A stretch of 32,083 bases of DNA from Betaproteobacteria bacterium UBA7395 (GTDB lineage: Bacteria; Pseudomonadota; Gammaproteobacteria; Burkholderiales; Rhodocyclaceae). The translations under genes and the position numbers were made by a program. The DNA is taken from the NCBI GenBank assembly GCA_002470165.1, contig DKNF01000123.1, positions 16,722 to 48,804 of the forward strand, given 5' to 3'. Position 1 is the first letter of the stretch. Every line of letters begins with the position of its first letter. The notes beneath the pieces are model-generated. The model had not been told where the DNA came from. It saw nothing but the letters and a program-made list of their open reading frames with translations, and made no database searches. Shown one piece after another: positions 17,464-28,643 of this stretch.

Positions 17464-17877
17464 AGTCGCTTCCCGGTCGATGCGGGTGCCGGCGATCCGG
17501 TCGTGCAGGAACAATCCGTCCCGGTCGAACAATGCCCAGACGATGCCGATGCCGAACAGGACGATGCTGGGCCAGGCGGCCATGTAGCGGAGGATGGCCT
17601 GCAGGGGGCGCAACGGCATGCCGCTCTGGTCGACCACGCGGAGTTTCCAGGTTTTCATGGGCAGCGTCTGGCCGCCGTGCAGCCAGCACCAGACAAAATA
17701 GATGCCAAGCACCAGGAAAACATGCAGCCAGAGCAGTTTTCCACCCGGGTTGAAGCCGAAGCCGGAGAGGATCACCTGCGGGAAGAGGAAGGTGGCGAGC
17801 AGGATGGCGAAGACGACGAGGCCTTCGTAGAGCATGGCGCCGAGGCGGCGGCCCAGACTGGATGGATCGTGAATCAT
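17413..17877 (-). CDS. RDD family membrane protein
   Basis: The 154-residue protein belongs to the RDD family of small membrane proteins, some of which are linked with ion or proton transport; the function is not established. It begins with GRRLGAMLYEG, where the family's first Asp is Glu. Three or four membrane segments are seen (about 18-38, 47-65, 94-116), with KTWKLRVVDQSG between them and HDRIAGTRI, the family's closing motif, near 123-131. The C-terminal tail is charged. It closes the sigma-DUF3619-DUF3106-RDD group and overlaps lptG tail to tail. Confidence 0.9.
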   Translation of the reverse strand: MIHDPSSLGRRLGAMLYEGLVVFAILLATFLFPQVILSGFGFNPGGKLLWLHVFLVLGIYFVWCWLHGGQTLPMKTWKLRVVDQSGMPLRPLQAILRYMAAWPSIVLFGIGIVWALFDRDGLFLHDRIAGTRIDREATSAPLDPPDQRDRRQEK

Positions 17878-17891
17878 GCGGTACGGCCGGC

Positions 17892-18398
17892 TTACTGGTC
17901 GGAGGCGGCGGTCGCTTCCTCGGTTCCGGTTTCCGGTTCAGGTGGCGGGGCGAGAAGGATAGCCGATTTGTGGTTCTCGCGGACTCCTTGTCGTTTTTCT
18001 TCGGGCAGTTGCTTGTAGGCCGACCACTTTTTCCTGATCGCTTCCTTTTCGTCGGTGGGCAGGCGATTGATTTCCAGGTAATTCTCACGCACCTTGGCCC
18101 GCTGCTCGGGCGTCATTCTTGCCCAGTCGTTCATCCTGGCCTGGAAACGCTGCTTTTCGGTTTCCGACATCGACGGATAGCGGGCGGCCGAAGCCAGCCA
18201 CTGCTTGCGCCTGACGTGTTCCATCGCACCCCATTCGGCGGCCAGCGGAGCCAGTATTTCTCGCTGGCTGGCGGTCAGTGCCTGCCATGCCGGTTGTGGC
18301 GCGGTGCCGATGATGGCCGCGGTCGGCGGTGCGGCAAGGGCTGGCAGCTGGCAGGCCAGCGCCAGGATCACTCCTCGGATGAATTGTCTTTGAGCCAT
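17892..18398 (-). CDS. DUF3106 family exported protein
   Basis: The 168-residue protein has an N-terminal signal peptide (about 1-23, ending ALAA) and a helical, Trp/Arg-rich domain of the DUF3106 family with repeated W-x-x-MTPEQR-type and LPEEKRQ units (about 35-145). Such repeats resemble those of periplasmic Spy/CpxP-type proteins only in style. It ends in an acidic tail. It overlaps the DUF3619 gene by 31 bases and is 14 bases before the RDD gene. A periplasmic stress role is a guess from the sigma factor in the same operon. Confidence 0.88.
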   Translation of the reverse strand: MAQRQFIRGVILALACQLPALAAPPTAAIIGTAPQPAWQALTASQREILAPLAAEWGAMEHVRRKQWLASAARYPSMSETEKQRFQARMNDWARMTPEQRAKVRENYLEINRLPTDEKEAIRKKWSAYKQLPEEKRQGVRENHKSAILLAPPPEPETGTEEATAASDQ

Positions 18399-18766
18399 TC
18401 AAGGAAATCCCGGTCGAGCAATACCTCCGGCGGCAGGTCGTCGGTCAGCAAGGCGCTGTCGATTGCCTCGATTTCGGCAACGTAACGTTCGCTGTGCCAG
18501 TGGAAAGCCAGCCACATGCCGGAGAGTAGCGCGACGATCGCCAGCAGCGAACGCACGATGACTGAGGTGTCACGTTTTCCGCCGCTTGCCGGGGTCCCTG
18601 CGGGGTAAGCGGCGAGTTCCGCGACCATCTGGCGCACCGGCTGTTTTTGCCGGCTGACTGCCAGGTGGCGGGCGGCTTCCAGGCGACGGGAAGCCGCCGG
18701 GGAAATGTCTTGCAGGCCGTGATTCAGTGCCTGCCTGATGCGGTATGCCTGTCGTTCTTCATTCAT
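18368..18766 (-). CDS. DUF3619 family single-pass membrane protein, possible anti-sigma factor
   Basis: The 132-residue protein starts MNEERQAYRIRQALN, has a soluble N-terminal helical part with Ala/Arg-rich sequence, one membrane segment (about 68-88, ending MWLAFHW) and a short acidic outer part with LPPEVLLDRDFLEWLK. The DUF3619 family is of unknown function. Its ATG overlaps the stop of the sigma factor as ATGA, and the topology (cytoplasmic N-terminus, single helix) is that of many anti-sigma factors, so it may bind the sigma factor; this is inference. The start at 18766 is chosen from this overlap and from family length. Confidence 0.88.
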   Translation of the reverse strand: MNEERQAYRIRQALNHGLQDISPAASRRLEAARHLAVSRQKQPVRQMVAELAAYPAGTPASGGKRDTSVIVRSLLAIVALLSGMWLAFHWHSERYVAEIEAIDSALLTDDLPPEVLLDRDFLEWLKDNSSEE

Positions 18767-19323
18767 AAGCTGATCCCCAGTGCCGCCAGTGCCGCCGCCA
18801 GCGTGTGCGTTGCCCGCGAGCAATGGGTCTTGACGCTGCCCTCGGAGCATCCCATCGCGCTTGCCGTCTCGGCGACATCCATTTCCTCCCAGTAACGCAT
18901 GACAAAGGCTTCGCGTTGACGCGGGGGGAGCTTTTTCAATTCATTTTCAATCGCGGCCAGCGTCCGGCTTTGCAGCAGGTCGCTTTCGGGGGTTCTGGCA
19001 GTGCCTTGATCCTGGGCAGATTGCAGCGTTTCCAGCGGATCGTGTTCTGCGTCGTCCTGGCTGAAGGCCGACAGGGCGGTGGTCCACAGGTTGCGTACCT
19101 TGCTGCGCCGGAAATGGTCGCGGATGGTGTTCTGCAGGATGCGCTGGAACAGCATCGGAAATTCCTCGGCCGGTCGGTCGCCGTATTTCTCGGCGAGCTT
19201 CATCATCGTATCCTGGACGATGTCGAGGGCGGCTTCTTCTTCGCGCACCGCATAGAGCGCCTGCTTGAAGGCGCGACGTTCCGAGGTTTCGAGGAAAGTG
19301 GCGAGCTGATGCGGCGAGGCCAG
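18763..19323 (-). CDS. Sigma-70 family RNA polymerase sigma factor (ECF type)
   Basis: A small sigma factor with region 2 (ERRAFKQALYAVREEE, then DIVQDTMMKLAEKYG and ILQNTIRDHFRR) and region 4 (LPPRQREAFVMRYWEEM, then GCSEGSVKTHCSRA, a helix-turn-helix). The first classical start is a GTG at 19248 that lies inside region 2 and would cut off its first helix. The frame is open to 19398, and a CTG at 19323 follows AAGGA by 6 bases and gives LASPHQLATFLETSERRAFKQ, as expected for relatives, so I start it there (186 residues). It leads an operon with DUF3619, DUF3106 and RDD genes and is divergent from ilvB. Confidence 0.88.
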   Translation of the reverse strand: MASPHQLATFLETSERRAFKQALYAVREEEAALDIVQDTMMKLAEKYGDRPAEEFPMLFQRILQNTIRDHFRRSKVRNLWTTALSAFSQDDAEHDPLETLQSAQDQGTARTPESDLLQSRTLAAIENELKKLPPRQREAFVMRYWEEMDVAETASAMGCSEGSVKTHCSRATHTLAAALAALGISL

Positions 19324-19375
19324 GATTATTCCTTCGGCAAAATGGCACGGATGCTGTTGTTTTTCAGGGGGTGCC

Positions 19376-19405
19376 TTGACCGCCGGGGGGCGTGTCGATT
19401 ATGGT
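19376..19405 (+). promoter_or_regulatory. Predicted ilvBHC promoter
   Basis: TTGACC (19376-19381), an 18-base spacer and TATGGT (19400-19405) fit a sigma-70 promoter about 38 bases before the chosen ilvB start. It overlaps the GTG and ATG codons at 19392 and 19401, which argues against those as starts. I see no leader peptide or attenuator in the short 5' region. Confidence 0.5.
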
Positions 19406-19442
19406 TACGCCCTTTTCAGTTAACAGCTTTTTGGGCTTGCAT

Positions 19443-21143
19443 ATGATGATCAGCGGTGCGGAAATTGTAATCAGGTGCCTGCAGGAAGAAAAGGTCGATT
19501 GCGTGTTCGGATACCCTGGCGGTTCCGTGCTGCACATCTACGATGCCTTGTTCAAGCAGGACGACGTCAAGCATGTTCTGGTTCGCCATGAGCAGGCCGC
19601 CGTACACGCTGCCGACGCCTATTCCCGTTCTTCGCAACGCGTCGGCGTCGCCCTGGTGACTTCCGGTCCCGGCGTGACCAATACCGTGACCGGCATCGCC
19701 ACTGCCTACATGGATTCGATCCCGATGGTCGTGCTGTGCGGTCAGGTGCCGACTCAGTACATCGGCCAGGATGCCTTCCAGGAATGCGATACGGTCGGCA
19801 TCACCCGCCCCTGCGTCAAGCACAACTTCCTGGTCAAGGACGTCAAGGATCTGGCGATCACCATCAAGAAGGCCTTCCACATCGCCGCGACCGGCCGTCC
19901 CGGTCCGGTGGTCGTCGACATCCCCAAGGATGTCACCGCGCAGATGTGCGAGTTCGACTACCCGAAGACGATCCAGATGCGTTCGTACAATCCGGTGGTC
20001 AAGGGGCACCTCGGCCAGATCAAGAAGGCCGTGCAGATGCTGCAGGAAGCCAAGCGGCCGATCATCTACACCGGCGGCGGCGTGATCCTGTCCGATGCTG
20101 CCGACAAGCTGACGCAGCTGGCGAAGAAACTCGATTTCCCGGTCACCAACACGCTGATGGGCCTGGGTGGCTACCCCGCCACCGACCGTCAGTTCGTCGG
20201 TATGCTCGGCATGCACGGCACCTTCGAAGCCAACAACGCGATGCACTACGCAGACGTGATCCTGGCCGTCGGTGCCCGTTTCGACGACCGCGTGATCGGC
20301 AACCCGGAACACTTCAGCAGCGAGAAGCGCCGCGTCATCCACATCGACATTGATCCGTCGTCGATCTCCAAGCGCGTCAAGGTCGATGTCCCCATCGTTG
20401 GCAACGTTGCCGACGTGCTCGACGAAATGCTCAAGCTGCTCGATGGCGGTTGCAAGACCGATCCGGAAGTTGCCGACTGGTGGAAGCAGATCGACGAATG
20501 GCGCGGCCGCAAGTCGCTGGCCTATCGTCAGACCAATCACATCATGCCGCAGTACGTGGTCGAGAAACTCTACGAAGTGACCGGCGGCGATGCCTTCATC
20601 ACTTCCGACGTCGGCCAGCACCAGATGTTTGCTGCGCAGTACTACAAGTTCGACAAGCCGCGGCGCTGGATCAATTCCGGCGGTCTGGGCACCATGGGCG
20701 TCGGCCTGCCGTACGGCATGGGCGTGCTGATGGCCAATCCGGATGCGCAGGTCGCCTGCGTTACCGGCGAAGGCTCGATCCAGATGTGCATCCAGGAGAT
20801 GTCCACCTGCAAGCAGTACGGCCTGCCGGTCAAGATCATCAACCTGAACAACGGCATGCTCGGCATGGTCCGCCAGTGGCAGGAGATGTTCTACTCCAAG
20901 CGTTACTCGCAGTCCTACGTCACCTCGCTGCCCGACTTCGTCAAGCTGGCCGAAGCCTATGGTCACGTCGGCATGCGCATCGAGAAGCCGGAAGACGTCG
21001 AGCCGGCACTGCGCAAGGCCTTCACCGAGCACAAGGATGACCTGGTCTTCATGGACTTCATCATCGATCCGGGTGCCAACGTCTTCCCGATGGTCGCCGC
21101 CGGCAAGGGCCTGACCGAAATGATCCTGGCCGAAGAACTGTAA
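19443..21143 (+). CDS. ilvB: Acetolactate synthase, large catalytic subunit
   Basis: The enzyme condenses pyruvate with pyruvate or 2-oxobutyrate in the first common step of valine, leucine and isoleucine synthesis, with ThDP, FAD and Mg2+. The 566 residues show FGYPGG near the N-terminus, the ThDP glutamate in RHEQAAVHAADAY (about Glu 50), a Rossmann-like FAD region, and the ThDP/Mg motif as TGEGSIQM (about 441) followed by NLNNGMLGMVRQWQ. GEG in place of GDG is usual for betaproteobacterial enzymes. The start is one of two adjacent ATGs at 19443 and 19446. It heads ilvB-ilvH-ilvC. Confidence 0.97.
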   Translation: MMISGAEIVIRCLQEEKVDCVFGYPGGSVLHIYDALFKQDDVKHVLVRHEQAAVHAADAYSRSSQRVGVALVTSGPGVTNTVTGIATAYMDSIPMVVLCGQVPTQYIGQDAFQECDTVGITRPCVKHNFLVKDVKDLAITIKKAFHIAATGRPGPVVVDIPKDVTAQMCEFDYPKTIQMRSYNPVVKGHLGQIKKAVQMLQEAKRPIIYTGGGVILSDAADKLTQLAKKLDFPVTNTLMGLGGYPATDRQFVGMLGMHGTFEANNAMHYADVILAVGARFDDRVIGNPEHFSSEKRRVIHIDIDPSSISKRVKVDVPIVGNVADVLDEMLKLLDGGCKTDPEVADWWKQIDEWRGRKSLAYRQTNHIMPQYVVEKLYEVTGGDAFITSDVGQHQMFAAQYYKFDKPRRWINSGGLGTMGVGLPYGMGVLMANPDAQVACVTGEGSIQMCIQEMSTCKQYGLPVKIINLNNGMLGMVRQWQEMFYSKRYSQSYVTSLPDFVKLAEAYGHVGMRIEKPEDVEPALRKAFTEHKDDLVFMDFIIDPGANVFPMVAAGKGLTEMILAEEL

Positions 21144-21161
21144 GCGGGTAAGGAAAACAAT

Positions 21162-22695
<1,534 letters not shown>

Positions 22696-22710
22696 GGTTG
22701 GTGCCGGCTC

Positions 22711-22777
22711 CACGGAGCGTCGTTGCTTGGGCTTGCCGTACTAACGTACTGTCTTCGCCCGCGCGCCTAGCTCCGTG
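22711..22777. repeat. Imperfect inverted repeat element between ilvC and pssA
   Basis: The 67-base stretch is bounded by 8-base inverted arms CACGGAGC (22711-22718) and GCTCCGTG (22770-22777). Inside are a second short pairing (GGGC with GCCC) and two GTAC tetramers around TAAC. It may fold as a branched hairpin and looks like an intergenic REP/BIME-type element or small MITE. Only one copy is in this window, so repeat status is inferred. Confidence 0.5.
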
Positions 22778-22790
22778 TTCGCTTTGACGC

Positions 22791-22822
22791 TTTGGGCGGT
22801 GTGGGAGACTGCACCGCCCAAA
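22791..22822 (+). terminator. Probable terminator of ilvBHC
   Basis: An 11-base stem (22791-22801 with 22812-22822, TTTGGGCGGTG) has a 10-base loop and is followed by TTGTTTG, a weak T run. It lies before pssA and could end or attenuate the ilv transcript. Confidence 0.55.
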
Positions 22823-22875
22823 TTGTTTGTGGGAAGGGTGTATCCTTGCACCGTTCCAGCTTTCCCTTGCTGCCC

Positions 22876-23628
22876 ATGACCGAACTCAAACCCCGCAAAG
22901 CTCTGTTCAATCCGGAAGTCAAACGTCGCGGCATCTACCTGTTGCCGAACATGTTCACGACTGCGGCGCTGTTTGCCGGCTTCTTTGCCATCGTCCAGGC
23001 CATGCAGGGCGATTTCGAGAAGGCGGCGATGGCGATCTTCATCGCCATGGTCCTCGACGGCCTCGACGGCCGCGTGGCGCGGCTGACCAATACGCAGTCG
23101 GCCTTTGGTGCCGAATACGATTCGTTGTCCGACATGGTCAGCTTCGGTGCGGCGCCGGCGCTGGTCATCTACATGTGGGCGCTCAACGATCTGGGGCGCA
23201 TCGGCTGGATTGCCGCCTTCATCTACTGCGCCGGTGCGGCCTTGCGGCTGGCGCGCTTCAACACCACGCTGGAAGTCATGGACAAACGCTTCTTCCAGGG
23301 GCTGCCGTCGCCGGCGGCAGCGGCGCTGGTTGCCGGTCTGGTGTGGGTCAGCATCGTCGCCGAGGTTTCCGGGCACGACATCCGCTGGCTGGCCTGCGGC
23401 GTCACCGTGCTCGCCGGCGTGACCATGGTGTCCAACATCCGCTATTACAGCTTCAAGGACATCAACCTGAAGAAGAGCGTGCCTTTCTTTGCCATTGCCG
23501 CGGTCGCGCTGGTCTTCGCGCTGATCGCCTACAGCCCGGAAATCGCACTGTTCGGTTTCTTCGTGGTCTACTGCCTGTCCGGTTATGTCCTGGCCCTGAT
23601 CGGCCTGTTCAAGCGCAAGCCGGTCTGA
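22876..23628 (+). CDS. pssA: CDP-diacylglycerol-serine O-phosphatidyltransferase
   Basis: PssA makes phosphatidylserine, the precursor of phosphatidylethanolamine, at the inner membrane. The 250-residue protein is of the membrane (type II) class with the complete CDP-alcohol phosphotransferase motif: DGLDGRVAR (61-69), then Gly 78, Asp 82 and Asp 86. Seven or so membrane helices follow. The start is the ATG at 22876 ([11 protein letters not shown]); the longer in-frame reading runs through the hairpin and is not credible. It is between ilvC and leuA, 16 bases before leuA, a common betaproteobacterial order. Confidence 0.97.
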   Translation: MTELKPRKALFNPEVKRRGIYLLPNMFTTAALFAGFFAIVQAMQGDFEKAAMAIFIAMVLDGLDGRVARLTNTQSAFGAEYDSLSDMVSFGAAPALVIYMWALNDLGRIGWIAAFIYCAGAALRLARFNTTLEVMDKRFFQGLPSPAAAALVAGLVWVSIVAEVSGHDIRWLACGVTVLAGVTMVSNIRYYSFKDINLKKSVPFFAIAAVALVFALIAYSPEIALFGFFVVYCLSGYVLALIGLFKRKPV

Positions 23629-23644
23629 GTTCGACGGAGTCATC

Positions 23645-25189
23645 ATGAAACAACACTTGGTCATTTTCGATACCACGCTGCGCGACGGTGAGCAGAGTCC
23701 CGGCGCGTCGATGACGCGCGAGGAGAAGATCCGCGTCGCCCGCCAACTGGAGAAGATGCGCGTCGACGTCATCGAGGCCGGCTTCGCCGCCGCTTCGCCC
23801 GGCGATTTCGAATCGATCCAGGCGATCGCCCAGGCGATCAAGGATTCGACGGTCTGCTCGCTGGCGCGCGCCAGCGAGAACGACATCGCCCGTTCCGGCG
23901 AGGCGATCCGCCCGGCCAAGTCGGGCCGCATCCATACCTTCATCGCGACCAGTCCGATCCACATGGAGAAGAAGCTGCGCATGAGTCCCGATCAGGTGGT
24001 CGAGCAGGCGGTCAAGGCGATCGGCTGGGCGCGGCAATACACCGACGACGTCGAGTTCTCGGCCGAGGACGCCGGGCGTTCGGAAATCGACTTCCTGTGC
24101 CGCATCTTCGAGGCGGTGATCAAGGCCGGGGCGAAGACGATCAACGTGCCCGACACGGTTGGCTACAACATCCCCTCGCAGTACGCCGAAACCATGCGCC
24201 AGTTGATCGAGCGCGTGCCCAATTCCGATAAGGTGGTGTGGTCGGTGCATTGTCACAATGACCTCGGCCTGGCCGTGTCCAACTCGCTGGCCGCCGTGCT
24301 GGCCGGTGCCCGTCAGGTCGAATGCACGATCAACGGTCTCGGTGAACGCGCCGGCAACGCCGCGCTGGAAGAAATCGTCATGGCCGTGCGCACGCGCGCC
24401 GATGTCTTCCCGGTCGAGACGCGCATCGACACGACGCAGATCGTCGCCGCTTCCAAGCTCGTCTCGCAGATCACCGGCTACCCGGTGCAGCCGAACAAGG
24501 CCGTCGTCGGCGCCAACGCCTTCGCGCACGAGTCCGGTATCCATCAGGACGGCGTGCTCAAGCACCGCGAGACCTACGAGATCATGCGTGCCCAGGATGT
24601 CGGCTGGACGCAGAACAAGCTGGTACTCGGCAAGCACTCCGGGCGCAACGCCTTCAAATCGCGGCTGCAGGAACTGGGGATCGAACTGGACAGCGACGAG
24701 GCGCTCAATGCCGCCTTCGCCCGCTTCAAGGAACTGGCCGACAAAAAGCACGAGATTTTCGACGAGGACCTGCACGCGCTGGTCTCGGACGAAGTCGTGA
24801 CGCCGGAGCAGGAACACTACAAGCTGGTCTATTCCCGGGTGACCTCGGAAACCGGCGAGATGCCGCAGGCGACCGTTATCCTCAGTGTCGGCGGCGTCGA
24901 ACACAAGGCCGAAGCCAGCGGCGGCGGGCCGGTCGATGCGACGTTCAAGGCGATCGAAAGCATTGCCGGTAGCGGTGCCGAGTTGCTGCTTTACTCGGTC
25001 AATGCGATCACCACCGGTACCGATGCCCAGGGCGAGGTGACCACGCGCCTGGCCAAGGGCGGCCGCATCGTCAACGGCAACGGCGCCGATACCGACATCG
25101 TCATCGCTTCGGCGCGTTCCTACCTGAATGCGCTGAACAAGCTCGAATCGACGCTCGACAAGGTGCGCGCCCAGGGCGACGACATCTGA
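23645..25189 (+). CDS. leuA: 2-isopropylmalate synthase
   Basis: LeuA condenses acetyl-CoA with 2-oxoisovalerate, the first committed step of leucine synthesis. The 514 residues match the long form. The catalytic barrel starts with [13 protein letters not shown] (8-20), has [11 protein letters not shown] with the metal ligands, and [14 protein letters not shown]. After a linker comes the C-terminal LeuA allosteric domain for leucine feedback (about 370-510, with [12 protein letters not shown]). GGAG precedes the ATG. It ends at a strong terminator. Confidence 0.98.
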   Translation: MKQHLVIFDTTLRDGEQSPGASMTREEKIRVARQLEKMRVDVIEAGFAAASPGDFESIQAIAQAIKDSTVCSLARASENDIARSGEAIRPAKSGRIHTFIATSPIHMEKKLRMSPDQVVEQAVKAIGWARQYTDDVEFSAEDAGRSEIDFLCRIFEAVIKAGAKTINVPDTVGYNIPSQYAETMRQLIERVPNSDKVVWSVHCHNDLGLAVSNSLAAVLAGARQVECTINGLGERAGNAALEEIVMAVRTRADVFPVETRIDTTQIVAASKLVSQITGYPVQPNKAVVGANAFAHESGIHQDGVLKHRETYEIMRAQDVGWTQNKLVLGKHSGRNAFKSRLQELGIELDSDEALNAAFARFKELADKKHEIFDEDLHALVSDEVVTPEQEHYKLVYSRVTSETGEMPQATVILSVGGVEHKAEASGGGPVDATFKAIESIAGSGAELLLYSVNAITTGTDAQGEVTTRLAKGGRIVNGNGADTDIVIASARSYLNALNKLESTLDKVRAQGDDI

Positions 25190-25216
25190 GTCAGCGCGCC
25201 CTGGCAAAAAACCGCG

Positions 25217-26184
<968 letters not shown>

Positions 26185-26203
26185 TTATACGTCCGGGCGG
26201 CCA

Positions 26204-27715
26204 TCACTCCATGTCTTCGGGAAGGATCGGGAATATCTCGACCGAACTGGTCTGCTCGTCGATGCCCGTGGTGCGGACTTCGCGGACGGCAAAATTGTCC
26301 TGCTCGATCAGCAGCACGATCTGGCGGCTGTCCTCGTTGAGCAGTCCGGGGCTGACCACCAGCGACTGGTTCTTGCGCAGTGGCGGGGTCTCGGGAAGAA
26401 TCAGCGCGTTGATCTGGGTGGCCTGGAGGTTCCACGGCTGGGCAATGCGGGCGGCGATGGCTCGGGGCGCCAGCAACTGCAGGCCGACCTCGACATGCTC
26501 CGGGTTTTCCGAGATGGCCCAGCGGATGATGCAGACGTGCCAGGCGTCGCCGTTGCCGGCTTCCTTCTGGGTCTGGATGGCAACGATGTCGCCGACCCGC
26601 AGCTGGGTGGTGCTGCCCATCATGTGCATCAGGGCAAAGCCGTCGGGGCTTTCGTTGGTCACCATCCATTCACTGAGTTCAACGTCCTGGTCCGGATTCT
26701 CCAGCAGCCGGTGGAGGCTCTCCAGGCCCGAGCACAGTCGGGCGCGGTAGGACTGCCGACGGCGCGGGAACTTGCGCTTGGCGGGCAGTCCCCATAGCTT
26801 TTCCAGGCGCCTGAGAACACCCTGGCCGCTGTGGGTGCCGGCAAACTCGGGCAGCCCGAGTTGCCGGGGCGGGGTGCCGGTATCGAGCTGGTGGCGGATT
26901 TCGCCGATTTCCCGGGCGAGTTCGGCGCAGGAAAAATACAGCGGCTGGATGTCGCTGCCCGGCGTGCGCCGGCTCAGTGCGTGGGCGGGGAAGTCGCGGT
27001 CGAGGTCGATCCAGAAGCAGCTGTCGAGCGGTTCGCTGATTTTTTCGCTGAGCGCCGGCGGCTGTCCGCTCTGCTCGACGAGAGCGTTGATGAATTCCAG
27101 TTCGTCCGAGGAAAAAGAAGCCGGCTGGGCAATCGCGGTGAGCAGGATGTTGGTGTACAGGCGCTGGATGCTGGCCGATTCCCTCGGGCCCGGGTGATGT
27201 TCGACGCCGAGGCGGCGGGCGGTCCGGAAGGCGGCGTGCAGTTGCTGCCAGAGCCCGGGGCGGGGCGGCGCGGCGACCAGGTGGTGGATGCGGATCTGCC
27301 AGGCAATCGACAGCATGGCCCGGCGCAGCGAGGTCTGCGCGCCGTTGCCCAGGGTGTTGCCCTGCGGGTCGAACAGGGCCGCCAGGGTGTTGAAATAATC
27401 CTGGGTCAGCGTCTCCAGCAGTTCAAGGATCAGGCGGACACGCTGGCGAATCTTGCGCGAGATCGGTAGCGATAACTCGTTCAAGCGCGGCAACTCGTTG
27501 CGCACGACCTCCTCGGTGTGGGCATAGAGGAGGTCAAGCAATTTGATGCGTTGCGGTGTGGCAATCGGTGCTTCGCGAAGATAGAGCACCTGACGCAGCA
27601 GTTCCTCGGTATCCTCCGCGCTCGAGCGACCGTGGGCCAGCGCCAGCCATTCAAGAATGCCCTTGATGCCGCCTTCGCCGGCCACCGCTGTGTCGTTTTG
27701 TGGTGTTTTTGCCAT
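26204..27715 (-). CDS. Large protein with degenerate PilZ-like C-terminal region
   Basis: I do not recognise a named function. The protein of about 500 residues is helical over its first two thirds, with no signal peptide or membrane segment. The last third has R-x3-R (RQSYRARL, around 320) followed about 35 residues later by NESPDGFAL, which fits the cyclic-di-GMP-binding PilZ pattern R-x3-R ... [DN]-x-S-x2-G, and then a beta-rich segment. c-di-GMP binding is therefore possible but unproven. The start at ATG 27715 gives MAKTPQND; an ATG at 27745 close to GGAGA is an alternative adding 10 residues. It is divergent from rpsP. Confidence 0.85.
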   Translation of the reverse strand: MAKTPQNDTAVAGEGGIKGILEWLALAHGRSSAEDTEELLRQVLYLREAPIATPQRIKLLDLLYAHTEEVVRNELPRLNELSLPISRKIRQRVRLILELLETLTQDYFNTLAALFDPQGNTLGNGAQTSLRRAMLSIAWQIRIHHLVAAPPRPGLWQQLHAAFRTARRLGVEHHPGPRESASIQRLYTNILLTAIAQPASFSSDELEFINALVEQSGQPPALSEKISEPLDSCFWIDLDRDFPAHALSRRTPGSDIQPLYFSCAELAREIGEIRHQLDTGTPPRQLGLPEFAGTHSGQGVLRRLEKLWGLPAKRKFPRRRQSYRARLCSGLESLHRLLENPDQDVELSEWMVTNESPDGFALMHMMGSTTQLRVGDIVAIQTQKEAGNGDAWHVCIIRWAISENPEHVEVGLQLLAPRAIAARIAQPWNLQATQINALILPETPPLRKNQSLVVSPGLLNEDSRQIVLLIEQDNFAVREVRTTGIDEQTSSVEIFPILPEDME

Positions 27716-27800
27716 GATTTCTGCAAGGATAGCAAAAAAGGGCATTTCTCCCTATCTTGCCAAGCGGCGGTCGTCGGCGATTGCGTTGCGCTTAAGTGGC

Positions 27801-27828
27801 TTGTTTTTTATCGATTTGCAGATATAAT
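27801..27828 (+). promoter_or_regulatory. Predicted rpsP operon promoter
   Basis: TTGTTT (27801-27806), a 16-base spacer and a perfect TATAAT (27823-27828) lie 35 bases before the rpsP ATG. Confidence 0.65.
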
Positions 27829-27863
27829 CTTGCGTCTTTTTCCCAGCTAACGAAAGTATTCCA

Positions 27864-28118
27864 ATGGTTGTTATCCGTCTTGCCCGTGGCGGCGCCAAGA
27901 AGCGCCCGTTCTACAACATGGTTGTTACCGATTCCCGTAACCGTCGTGACGGCCGTTTCGTTGAGCGCATCGGCTTCTACAACCCGGTTGCCTCCGGCAA
28001 TGCCGAAGCCCTGCGTATTTCCGCCGATCGTCTGGCCTACTGGCAGAACAACGGCGCCCAGCTGTCGCCGACGGTTGCCCGTCTGGTCAAGCAGCACGCT
28101 GCCCAGCAGGCTGCCTAA
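27864..28118 (+). CDS. rpsP: 30S ribosomal protein S16
   Basis: S16 is a small-subunit assembly protein. The 84-residue chain shows the family start [18 protein letters not shown] and the pattern [14 protein letters not shown]. It opens the conserved rpsP-rimM-trmD-rplS operon. Confidence 0.99.
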   Translation: MVVIRLARGGAKKRPFYNMVVTDSRNRRDGRFVERIGFYNPVASGNAEALRISADRLAYWQNNGAQLSPTVARLVKQHAAQQAA

Positions 28119-28124
28119 GCGGCT

Positions 28125-28643
28125 TTGCCCTTGTCCGGCAGCGAAATCGTCGTCCTGGGTCGGCTGGCCGATCCTTACGGGATTCGCGGCTGGCTGAGAC
28201 TGCATCCTTTCGGGGATGATCCGCTGGCCTGGGCAGACATGCCGGTCTGGTGGATCGGTCGCGAAGGCGGACCGTGGCGCGAAGTCGGGCTCAAGGGTCT
28301 GAAAGCGCATGGCGACGGGATTGTCGTCCTGCTGGACGAAGTCCCCGACCGGACGGCCGCCGAGGCGCTGAAGGGAACACTGGTGGGCGCGCCGCGCGAC
28401 ATGTTGCCGCCGCCCGCCGATGACGAGTTCTACTGGGGCGATTTGCTCGGTCTGGTGGTCGTCAATGAAGCAGACGAAACGCTCGGCACGGTTGCCGGGC
28501 TGATCGAAACCGGCGCCAACGATGTGTTGCGCGTGGTCGCCGGGGATGGCACCGAACGACTGCTGCCTTTTGTCGAGGCAGTGGTGCTGGCGGTGGAGAA
28601 GGAAGCAGGGCGCATTCGCGTTGCGTGGGGCAGCGACTGGTGA
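28125..28643 (+). CDS. rimM: Ribosome maturation factor RimM
   Basis: RimM binds S19 and helps mature the 30S head. The 172-residue protein has the N-terminal RimM domain ([17 protein letters not shown]) and a C-terminal PRC-barrel (from about [11 protein letters not shown], about residue 103). The start is a TTG at 28125, 6 bases after rpsP; a second TTG at 28131 is also possible. The stop overlaps trmD as GTGA. Confidence 0.96.
   Translation: MPLSGSEIVVLGRLADPYGIRGWLRLHPFGDDPLAWADMPVWWIGREGGPWREVGLKGLKAHGDGIVVLLDEVPDRTAAEALKGTLVGAPRDMLPPPADDEFYWGDLLGLVVVNEADETLGTVAGLIETGANDVLRVVAGDGTERLLPFVEAVVLAVEKEAGRIRVAWGSDW

Noticed and set aside
22741..23982. 413-codon open frame on minus, opposite pssA and the leuA start
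   Set aside because: Antisense shadow crossing two genes and the ilvC-pssA gap; no domain.
23609..25207. 532-codon open frame on minus, opposite leuA
   Set aside because: Antisense shadow of a gene with complete motifs.
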